Shown here: positions 1-5,164 of the stretch, in pieces
How positions within the stretch are numbered: position 1 is the first letter of the stretch
How the letters are laid out: each line of letters begins with the position of its first letter
Origin: Methylococcaceae bacterium NSP1-2
GTDB taxonomy: Bacteria; Pseudomonadota; Gammaproteobacteria; Methylococcales; Methylomonadaceae
DNA length: 7,774 nucleotides
Direction: 5' to 3'
Assembly (NCBI GenBank): GCA_002256685.1
Contig: NQJH01000070.1
Location: 1-7,774, forward strand
The notes under the pieces: model-generated
The model's input: the letters and a program-made list of their open reading frames with translations, nothing else
What the model was told of the DNA's origin: nothing
The model's database searches: none
Made by a program: the position numbers and the translations under genes

Positions 1-947
1 TGGGAAATAAAACCACCTAATGCGAGTAATCCTAAGCCCATCAATAAGCGATTGCCCGTTGCAAATCCGAGTAGCAAAATTAGCAGTGCCGTTGCCATGC
101 CATGTGCGACAAACGACAAGACTCCAAGCAATAAAGCCGCGCCGATGGCTATTATGCCAATATGACTATTTAGCTGGATTGTTTCTCTATCCAACAGGTG
201 TTTTACTACCGATAAAAACGTGAGGGTTACTAATGTCGTGCTAATAATCGGTGCATGAAGCATAAACCAGCTTGGTTCAGTGTGTGTCCACATATCCCAT
301 AACTCATGACCGAAAAAAGTCAGGGTTTCAATCTGCAATAAGGCTAAAGCCAAACCATAACCAATCGGTCGCCAGAGTGTGCCATGCTTTGCCCAATACC
401 ATTCATTTGTCCAAATGATGGCAAAACCGACCGCCGCGATACACGATGCAAAACCAACTATGTCTAAGCGAAACAAGGCAAACGCCAATGCCAACATTGC
501 ACTCCAGCTAGTGAGGACTCGATGAATGAAGTTGGGAATGAGGATTGCCAATAATGCTTGAAATGCAAACACGATAAAATAGACAATGAATGACTCGGTT
601 TTGAATGCGTCAAACAAACCGAAAATAAATAAGCCTTGTCCTGCCATACCGACTGCCAAACCGAACTGGTTAGCAAAATCATTGTGTTGTGCCGTGCGAA
701 AGATGACGAATGCCGCCACACAGCACACTATGCCAAATAGTAACGATGTTACGGGGCTGTCTAGCACCCACTCAAAGCCAACGCTAACAAAGCCAAATAA
801 AAATAATGCACCAATCCAACCCGCCACACCCAGCATTACCCGCACATACCAAGGTGAGGCTAAATCGCTAGCAGGTGGCAACTCGCCTATCACTAAGCCT
901 TGTTGTTGCAATTGTTGCCATAGTTGTTGTGTTGTTAGCGTACTCAT
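1..947 (-). CDS. DUF4401 family polytopic membrane protein (C-terminus cut off by window)
   Basis: The reverse frame from the ATG at 947 is open to base 1 (315 codons), so the C-terminus lies outside the window. The protein starts MSTLTTQQLWQQLQQQGLV and then has SPWYVRVMLGVAGWIGALFLF (about residues 31-51), the typical opening of the DUF4401 family, followed by many hydrophobic segments of a multi-spanning inner-membrane protein. GMAGQGLFIFGLFD near residues 100-113 resembles the family's conserved GQ-x-L/F-x-x-G turn. Function is unknown; no catalytic residues are recognisable. The start is set by GGAG (revcomp of 956-959) eight bases upstream, inside the end of the DUF2157 gene, and the ATG overlaps that gene's stop as ATGA, which suggests translational coupling. 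From family context, a GDYXXLXY-domain protein often follows, which would lie outside this window; that is expectation, not observation. Confidence 0.85.
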   Translation of the reverse strand, partial: MSTLTTQQLWQQLQQQGLVIGELPPASDLASPWYVRVMLGVAGWIGALFLFGFVSVGFEWVLDSPVTSLLFGIVCCVAAFVIFRTAQHNDFANQFGLAVGMAGQGLFIFGLFDAFKTESFIVYFIVFAFQALLAILIPNFIHRVLTSWSAMLALAFALFRLDIVGFASCIAAVGFAIIWTNEWYWAKHGTLWRPIGYGLALALLQIETLTFFGHELWDMWTHTEPSWFMLHAPIISTTLVTLTFLSVVKHLLDRETIQLNSHIGIIAIGAALLLGVLSFVAHGMATALLILLLGFATGNRLLMGLGLLALGGFIS

Positions 948-1921
948 GCTGTTTTCTCCGCATTAACCACTGACTTCAACCAAAAACCGCCAGCGGCTGA
1001 CAGTCCGATAACGACAAAGCCGATAAATAGAAAAGAACTACCGTCATCATGCTCCAGCATTAGCTTCGATAACCAGACGGTGATAAAAATAATGCCACTC
1101 AGCACACCGCCCGCCAATATGAATACATCCAGCAACATATAGCGATAAATGAGGTAAGCAACCACCATCCAAACCAAATAAACCAGCACCGCGTTTATGT
1201 TGCCATGCTCATTAAAATCCACTATTGCCCATATCGCTAGAGACGTAATCAAGCTACCACTGGCAACCGCTAGAATGCGTACTGACCAACGTTCACAGAG
1301 CCAACTCACACCACTATGCGCGGCGAATTCCCAAATACACAAAGCAGTCGTATTTAAAATAAATAACGCCCACATGATTTGTTCAGTATCAAATAAAAAA
1401 CCAAACCAGCCGCCAAAGGTTTGGTAATAAAAAATGGCGGCGAGATTAATTAATCCCAGCCAGAACAACCATAATGCACCAAAACGACTAACAGCCACCC
1501 AAGGCAATACGGCAATCGCCCAGACTGCGAATAATTCATAAGTATCCGCCCCTGTCTGATACGTTTGCCCGACCAATGCCAACAATGCGCCGACCAGCAA
1601 GGTAGCAAATAATAAGGATGCTTGAGCTGTCAAACGGTTGGAATCAAGCCGCCAGTACAATACAAGGCTGGCGATAATTAATAGCTCTACCAAACCGAAT
1701 TTGGCAAATAGCCCCATTGCTTGCCAGTTATACGCAAAAAAGAAAATGACAGCGGTCGCGCAAAATATCGCACTCAACCATAAGGTCAACTGATTAAAAA
1801 AACGATGCCAATCAGCTCGACTAGGACGTAGACCCGCCAAACGTAAAGCCGTCGGGAGCGCGTCAGCTTGCAAACGCCCCTGCTCTATCCATTCCAGAAT
1901 TTCTGTGCGATTTTCGTTCAT
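944..1921 (-). CDS. DUF2157 domain-containing polytopic membrane protein
   Basis: 325 residues from the ATG at 1921. A short soluble N-terminus (about 1-44, with ILEWIEQGRLQ and the helix ALPTALRLAGL) precedes roughly ten hydrophobic segments (about 45-63, 73-90, 101-119, 129-144, 150-166, 182-199, 215-233, 243-259, 262-285, 297-315). The WHRFFNQLTLWLSAIFCATA segment, AYNW and the GQTYQTGAD motif (118-126) match my knowledge of DUF2157 proteins. The role is unknown; it is an inner-membrane protein by composition. The frame extends upstream to 1990, but those 23 residues would be encoded partly by the REP-like repeat, and AAAGGA sits eight bases before the 1921 ATG, so 1921 is preferred. It overlaps the downstream DUF4401 gene by four bases, and the pair commonly occurs together. 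Confidence 0.87.
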   Translation of the reverse strand: MNENRTEILEWIEQGRLQADALPTALRLAGLRPSRADWHRFFNQLTLWLSAIFCATAVIFFFAYNWQAMGLFAKFGLVELLIIASLVLYWRLDSNRLTAQASLLFATLLVGALLALVGQTYQTGADTYELFAVWAIAVLPWVAVSRFGALWLFWLGLINLAAIFYYQTFGGWFGFLFDTEQIMWALFILNTTALCIWEFAAHSGVSWLCERWSVRILAVASGSLITSLAIWAIVDFNEHGNINAVLVYLVWMVVAYLIYRYMLLDVFILAGGVLSGIIFITVWLSKLMLEHDDGSSFLFIGFVVIGLSAAGGFWLKSVVNAEKTA

Positions 1922-1929
1922 ACTCGTAG

Positions 1930-1935
1930 TCCTTT
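1930..1935 (-). promoter_or_regulatory. Ribosome binding site deciding the DUF2157 start
   Basis: The reverse strand reads AAAGGA followed by eight bases and ATG at 1921. No comparable site precedes the upstream in-frame ATG at 1990, which falls inside a repeat. Confidence 0.65.
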
Positions 1936-1967
1936 TTGCTGACTGATAAGGATGTTCATCATGCTTA

Positions 1968-2013
1968 TGTAGGTGCGGATTTATCCGCACTGCGCGAATC
2001 TGTCGCGCCTACA
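1968..2013. repeat. REP-like 46-bp inverted repeat with two internal hairpins
   Basis: The outer arms TGTAG (1968-1972) and CTACA (2009-2013) enclose two perfect stems. The first is GTGCGGAT/ATCCGCAC with a TT loop (1973-1990), the second GCGCGA/TCGCGC with a five-base loop (1992-2008). The whole can fold as a cloverleaf-like structure on either strand. The layout resembles dispersed REP-type palindromes of gammaproteobacteria. It lies between the spermidine-synthase-like gene and the DUF2157 gene and may separate the two transcripts or act in the DUF2157 leader. A second, shorter element with the same TGTAG...CTACA ends is at 4372-4404. Confidence 0.7.
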
Positions 2014-2022
2014 CACTATACT

Positions 2023-2049
2023 TTTCGTGCCTTTCGTATTTTTCGTGGA
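2023..2049. repeat. Three 9-bp tandem units TTTCGTnnn
   Basis: Units start at 2023, 2032 and 2041: TTTCGTGCC, TTTCGTATT and TTTCGTGGA. On the reverse strand they read as CACGAAA-like repeats, which I recall as common intergenic filler in several gammaproteobacteria. They adjoin the REP-like element and lie 3' of the spermidine-synthase-like gene. No function is evident. Confidence 0.6.
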
Positions 2050-2068
2050 TAAAAATAAACGCTAGCGA

Positions 2069-2887
2069 TTATTTAATAACAAGCCGATTAAACGTCCGTG
2101 CATTGTGTTTTTTTAAATCCTTCAAAAAAGTTTGGAATTCAATTTGATACTGTTCTTCAAGCCAGATGGCTTGTTGTCTTAAATACTTTAGCGTAAAAAA
2201 AGGCGCGTCTTCGTTAAAAGCAAAACCAATGACATTGCCTCGGTCTTGAACGGGTAGAAATAAAACCCGCTGTTTAAAAATGTGGTTTAACCATTCACTG
2301 CATTCAAGGTATAAGGGATTATCATCACCGCCCCATAAATTAACCACCAAAATACCGTCTTTTTTTAATAAGTCTTTACAGGCAGTAAAAAAAGCTTCAT
2401 TAGCAATGGAAGCCGCTATGTTTTCATGATCGAAGGCATCAACCATTAATAGGCTGTAACGCTCGGCGTGTGATTCACACCGTTGCCGGACATACTCGCC
2501 ACCATCGTCAATAATAATTTTTAAACGCGGGTCTAAAGGCAGTCCAAAATGGCTACGCGCAATTTTTACCACACTTTTTCGGCATTCGATGACTTTTAAA
2601 CGACAGTCTGAAAAATGTTGCAATAAATATTTGCTCAATGAACCCCCGCCTAAGCCAATCAGCAACGCTTCATCGATTAAATCAGGTTTAAATAACAGCC
2701 AACTGGTCATGGCTCGCACATAACTGAGTTCCAGTTTATGCGGGTCAGACAATGACATACTGCTTTGTCGAGGCGAAGAACCAAAATGCAATGATCTAAC
2801 GCCTTTTTCTTCGACCACTTCCAAAATGCCATCATCATCGTGGCTTTGATAAATTAGCAATCCATCATATTTGTACATAAAAAACAT
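2069..2887 (-). CDS. Spermidine synthase-like (SpeE-family) Rossmann protein
   Basis: 272 residues. The AdoMet-type Rossmann core is clear: ALLIGLGGGSLSKYLLQHF (74-92) as the glycine-rich loop, VIECRKSVVKIA (99-110) with the acidic residue E101 after strand 2, DPRLKIIIDDGGEYV (119-133) with the D127/D128 pair, and LLMVDAFDHENIAASI (146-161) at the position of the catalytic DxxD region of aminopropyltransferases. LKKDGILVVNLWGG (174-187) follows. QSSMSLSDPHKLELSYVRAM precedes the core, as in short SpeE-like proteins. The canonical GGGDGG is GGGSL here and the usual N-terminal beta-domain with its YHE motif is reduced or absent, so true putrescine aminopropyltransferase activity is doubtful; a methyltransferase or orphan role is possible. 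The ATG at 2878 is an alternative start; neither has a good Shine-Dalgarno. A TATAAT box lies about 24 bases upstream. Confidence 0.8.
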   Translation of the reverse strand: MFFMYKYDGLLIYQSHDDDGILEVVEEKGVRSLHFGSSPRQSSMSLSDPHKLELSYVRAMTSWLLFKPDLIDEALLIGLGGGSLSKYLLQHFSDCRLKVIECRKSVVKIARSHFGLPLDPRLKIIIDDGGEYVRQRCESHAERYSLLMVDAFDHENIAASIANEAFFTACKDLLKKDGILVVNLWGGDDNPLYLECSEWLNHIFKQRVLFLPVQDRGNVIGFAFNEDAPFFTLKYLRQQAIWLEEQYQIEFQTFLKDLKKHNARTFNRLVIK

Positions 2888-2910
2888 CAGTTAGTAGGTT
2901 ACGGTACATT

Positions 2911-2916
2911 ATTATA
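2911..2916 (-). promoter_or_regulatory. -10 box (TATAAT) for the spermidine-synthase-like gene
   Basis: The reverse strand has a perfect TATAAT in the context GGTATAATAATG. Transcription would begin near 2904, giving a short leader of about 17 bases to the ATG at 2887. There is no strong -35 hexamer at the expected distance, so an activator or extended contacts may be needed. Confidence 0.5.
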
Positions 2917-2976
2917 CCTTAGAGCAGAAATTCAGTATTAACCTAACAAGCCGCCAGCATTCGATAAAACCTACGG

Positions 2977-2982
2977 TATACT
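2977..2982 (+). promoter_or_regulatory. Candidate -10 box (TATACT) for the PDC sensor gene
   Basis: TATACT lies 33 bases before the ATG at 3015, in the divergent intergenic region. The -35 region (about 2954-2959) is poor. The gene has AGGGA at 3003-3007, seven bases before the ATG. Confidence 0.35.
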
Positions 2983-3014
2983 CGCATTTACTATTCATTC
3001 TCAGGGACTTCACT

Positions 3015-3995
3015 ATGTCAAAAATGAGTCATATCAATGTTATTGAAAAATACGAAGAACATCGACTGGCTATTCATCATTTACTGTCATCGATTTTAAA
3101 TTTTTTTGCTGATAAAAAAATGTTCGAGCAAAGTCAGGAAGAATTAGTTGAGCAGTTTAATTCGTTGTATACCTACTATCCGTTTGTCAGTTTGTTTTAT
3201 CTGCTCGATGCCCAAGGTAAACAACTGACTCCGTGTATACAAGGAAAACACGTCAAAAGTTACGCACAAATGGGAGTCGGTGGTGACCGTAGTAATCGAC
3301 CTTATTACCTTGCCGCCGTAAAAAGTGACAGTGCAGTGATAACAGAGCCTTATTTATCCAGCGTAAGACGGGATTTATGTTTGTCTACTAGCGTGAAAAT
3401 GCTTAATGATAATGGTTCGGTCAAAGGGTATGTAGTGCTGAATATTGATTTGAAAGCCGCCCTAGCCTTTGTAACGGGCGACAGTCGGCGCGTCCTGTTT
3501 GAACCGTATTTTAAAGCCATATACTCACTGATTGTGATAGGTTTGTTCAGCGTTGCAGGGGTGTTGCTATATACCGCCGCACTGGAATGTATCACCGTAG
3601 CGAGGTCAATGATTACACCGCAACAAGAGGTTGCTATACCGTTCGGTGTGGTGATTTATTTGACGCTGGCGTTAGCTATTTTTGATTTAGGTAAAACGAC
3701 GCTGGAAGAGGAAGTGTTGTTGTATAAAGATATACTTCGACACAGCTCAACACGGCGCACGATTACCCGATTTATTGCGGTGATTATTATTGCCGTCTCC
3801 ATTGAAGCCTTATTGATGATTTTCAAAGCGGCATTACATGGCGGCGGAGAACAACTGATTGCAGCGGTATGGATTATTCTTGCCACCGCGTTGCTGTTAG
3901 TTTCGTTAGGAATTTATGTTTATCTAGGGAGTAAAGCAGAATCTATTCTGTTGAAAAATAGTGATAGTACGAAAATAAAGCGGGATTTAACGTAG
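3015..3995 (+). CDS. PDC/Cache-like sensor domain membrane protein without output domain
   Basis: 326 residues. Residues about 10-155 look like a single PDC/Cache sensor: a long N-terminal helix (EKYEEHRLAIHHLLSSILNF), FVSLFYLLDAQGKQL (57-71), the ligand-loop motif DRSNRPYYLAAV (91-102), ITEPYLSSVRRDLCLSTSVK (109-128) and GYVVLNIDL (138-146). Four hydrophobic segments follow at about 167-187, 208-225, 253-272 and 280-304, with a charged stretch between the second and third (LEEEVLLYKDILRHSSTRR). Unlike ordinary Cache receptors there is no membrane helix before the sensor and no histidine kinase, GGDEF, EAL or methyl-accepting domain after it. It may sense a small molecule or membrane state and act through a partner protein; that is inference. 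The start is supported by AGGGA at 3003-3007. The gene is divergent from the spermidine-synthase-like gene and convergent with the small gene at 4055-4210. Confidence 0.8.
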   Translation: MSKMSHINVIEKYEEHRLAIHHLLSSILNFFADKKMFEQSQEELVEQFNSLYTYYPFVSLFYLLDAQGKQLTPCIQGKHVKSYAQMGVGGDRSNRPYYLAAVKSDSAVITEPYLSSVRRDLCLSTSVKMLNDNGSVKGYVVLNIDLKAALAFVTGDSRRVLFEPYFKAIYSLIVIGLFSVAGVLLYTAALECITVARSMITPQQEVAIPFGVVIYLTLALAIFDLGKTTLEEEVLLYKDILRHSSTRRTITRFIAVIIIAVSIEALLMIFKAALHGGGEQLIAAVWIILATALLLVSLGIYVYLGSKAESILLKNSDSTKIKRDLT

Positions 3996-4002
3996 AAAAG
4001 TA

Positions 4003-4024
4003 GGACGGGCGATTAAACCCGTCC
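4003..4024. terminator. Hairpin between convergent genes, likely bidirectional terminator
   Basis: GGACGGG (4003-4009) and CCCGTCC (4018-4024) form a perfect 7-bp GC-rich stem with an eight-base loop. It starts eight bases after the sensor gene stop and lies 3' of the convergent small gene. The T tracts are imperfect (ACTTGTTT on the plus side, TACTTTTC on the minus side), so termination may be partial. Confidence 0.6.
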
Positions 4025-4054
4025 ACTTGTTTGAAGGTAACACGAACAGGTTCA

Positions 4055-4210
4055 TTATTTATGACCAAGCCGGCGTGTCATTAACACGTTGCTGGAAATA
4101 GCGGAAGCCGCAAATAAGGTACTTGAAACAATAAATTCACCTGAAATAAAGCCCAAAATACCAACACAAAACATAAGACCCGTTAACACGTCTTTAGAAA
4201 AGTCACTCAT
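4055..4210 (-). CDS. Small hydrophobic protein, 51 residues, unknown function
   Basis: The protein begins MSDFSKDVLTGLMFCVGILG and has two hydrophobic stretches, about residues 9-23 and 25-45, ending in the basic tail MTRRLGHK. It is probably a small inner-membrane protein with one or two spans and a positively charged C-terminus. I do not recognise the family. The start at 4210 is chosen because AGAGG lies eight bases upstream on the reverse strand. The in-frame ATG at 4252 would add 14 residues, lacks such a site, and sits about where transcription would start from the promoter at 4260-4287. A random frame is possible given the length, but the ribosome site, the promoter and the terminator-like hairpin on the 3' side together favour a real gene. 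Confidence 0.55.
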   Translation of the reverse strand: MSDFSKDVLTGLMFCVGILGFISGEFIVSSTLFAASAISSNVLMTRRLGHK

Positions 4211-4259
4211 GACACATACCTCTTGTAAGTTAAAAAAGTGTGCTAAATGCACGATTTAA

Positions 4260-4287
4260 ACTATACCCTTCACATTTTAAAATACAA
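4260..4287 (-). promoter_or_regulatory. Candidate promoter for the 51-residue protein gene
   Basis: On the reverse strand TTGTAT (4282-4287) is followed by 16 bases and TATAGT (4260-4265). The predicted transcription start near 4253 leaves a leader of about 43 bases to the ATG at 4210. The -35 match is weak. Confidence 0.35.
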
Positions 4288-4371
4288 TACGCCAAAAAAT
4301 ACATAGATTGTTTCTTTTTAGGAAACAATATTACCTTGAATTTTCATAAAAATCTTATAAGGCAGCCATTT

Positions 4372-4404
4372 TGTAGGTCGAGCTTAGTCGCATCGAAATC
4401 TACA
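4372..4404. repeat. Second TGTAG...CTACA inverted element, 33 bp
   Basis: TGTAG (4372-4376) pairs with CTACA (4400-4404), and an inner TCGA (4378-4381) can pair with TCGA (4393-4396). It shares its terminal arms with the 46-bp element at 1968-2013, although the inner sequences differ. It may be a degenerate member of the same REP-like class. The 9-mer TAGTCGCAT inside it (4385-4393) recurs at 4641-4649. Confidence 0.45.
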
Positions 4405-4409
4405 GTGGC

Positions 4410-4435
4410 GGAATACAAAACATGTTTTGTACTCC
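4410..4435. repeat. 18-bp perfect palindrome with extended arms
   Basis: TACAAAACATGTTTTGTA at 4414-4431 is identical to its reverse complement. After one A/C mismatch, three more pairs extend it to 4410-4435. There is no loop, which suits a dimeric DNA-binding protein better than a terminator. It lies in the noncoding stretch upstream of the adhesin gene and about 150 bases upstream of the promoter of the small minus-strand gene. Confidence 0.55.
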
Positions 4436-5040
4436 CGTTAATAACTAACCCAACACAAAACCCTGTAAGCTTTTAACAAAAAGTCAGCGGGTATAAGTCA
4501 CACAAACCGCTGAGATATTCAAGAGCTAGACCGTTTGTTTATACAGTCGAACTTATTGACATGAGCTTATCTATACAAATCGTCATTTCAGCAGAGATTT
4601 GCTGGAATCTAGGACATGTAGAGGTGAAATAGTCAAAAAGTAGTCGCATAGTGACAAAAAAAATACCTATATGACAGTTATTAATAATAATTAACCATTA
4701 TGGTTTTTATTTAAAACTTAAAGAGTATCAACAAGTCAGTAAATCAAAGAATTATTGGTACAAAAGGTGCTAGTAAAATAAAAACACCCTTGTACTCAAA
4801 AATTAGCGGTAAACAAAAATAATTTGCAGTTCATAACTGTGCATCTGCCAAACTTTTTTAATCTACGTTAAAAATCAAACCACTGAATTTATTAATGGTT
4901 TTAATCCTTATGTTTTTTATTAATTAAAGCAGCATGGTTTTTATGGCACTTGCTGAAAAACGATGTAAAATCAGCTACTTTTTATTTCTCACTCAGTAAC
5001 AACACAACACACATTAAAAACGTATAAAAGCTAAATCTAG
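4436..5040. other. AT-rich noncoding region with scattered hairpins
   Basis: About 600 bases without a credible gene on either strand; the longest frames are short and lack ribosome sites. Visible hairpins are TCAGCGG/CCGCTGA (4484-4513), CAGCA/TGCTG near 4590-4605, a long imperfect stem of GGTACAA plus GGTG with CACC plus TTGTACT (4757-4796), and AAACCA/TGGTTT (4877-4901). A TTGACA at 4557-4562 lacks a -10 box at the right distance, and TATAAA at 5023-5028 lacks a clear -35. The region probably carries the promoter and the upstream leader of the adhesin gene, but I cannot place the start of transcription. Confidence 0.5.
4757..4796. other. Imperfect long hairpin in the adhesin upstream region
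   Basis: GGTACAA (4757-4763) pairs with TTGTACT (4790-4796, one G-T pair). After a small internal loop, GGTG (4766-4769) pairs with CACC (4785-4788), leaving a 15-base A-rich loop. No T tract follows, so a terminator is unlikely. Confidence 0.4.
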
Positions 5041-5049
5041 CGTAAGTTA

Positions 5050-5106
5050 GGGACAGAAAGTCCAGAATCCAAACTGCTTGGAAAGTCGGACTGCCGAAAG
5101 TGTCTT
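5050..5106 (+). promoter_or_regulatory. Candidate structured 5' leader of the adhesin gene
   Basis: Within about 55 bases there are nested complementary segments. AGTCC (5059-5063) pairs with GGACT (5088-5092), enclosing TCCAA (5068-5072) with TTGGA (5078-5082). GACA (5052-5055) can pair with TGTC (5101-5104) around the whole. An alternative 3' hairpin TCGG/CCGA (5086-5097) competes with the AGTCC/GGACT stem. GAAAGT occurs three times (5056, 5081, 5096), twice as ACTGC-n-GAAAGT. The segment is more GC-rich than its surroundings and ends about 58 bases before the start codon. I could not match it to a riboswitch class I know; it could be a regulatory leader, a small RNA or a protein-binding array. 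Confidence 0.4.
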
Positions 5107-5152
5107 CGTTAATGTCACATATAAGTTTTATTTTGTTTTTTTACATAATATT

Positions 5153-5158
5153 AAGAGA
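5153..5158 (+). promoter_or_regulatory. Ribosome binding site of the adhesin gene
   Basis: AAGAGA ends six bases before the ATG at 5165, a normal spacing. No other ATG in this frame has a better site, so it fixes the start. Confidence 0.6.
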
Positions 5159-5164
5159 ATTACT

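Noticed and set aside
586..966. 126-codon plus-strand frame rich in Lys, Pro, Thr and Asn
   Set aside because: It is the antisense shadow of the DUF4401 gene, whose reverse frame encodes clear membrane segments.
1922..1990. N-terminal extension of the DUF2157 protein from the ATG at 1990
   Set aside because: The extra 23 residues are partly encoded by the REP-like repeat and are not membrane-protein-like; a good ribosome site precedes the 1921 ATG instead.
4240..4476. 78-codon plus-strand frame in the noncoding region
   Set aside because: It has no ribosome site, runs through the REP-like element and the palindrome, and its composition is not protein-like.
4557..4580. TTGACA followed by TATACA as a promoter
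   Set aside because: The spacing is only about 10 bases, far short of the 16-18 needed for a sigma-70 promoter.
4372..4913. CRISPR array
   Set aside because: The repeats and hairpins differ in sequence and spacing; there are no regularly spaced identical repeats.
5040..5110. Cyclic-di-GMP riboswitch (GEMM type) before the adhesin
   Set aside because: The conserved GEMM segments, including the GCAAA-type joining sequences and tetraloop-receptor arrangement, are not present; only a generic structured leader can be supported.
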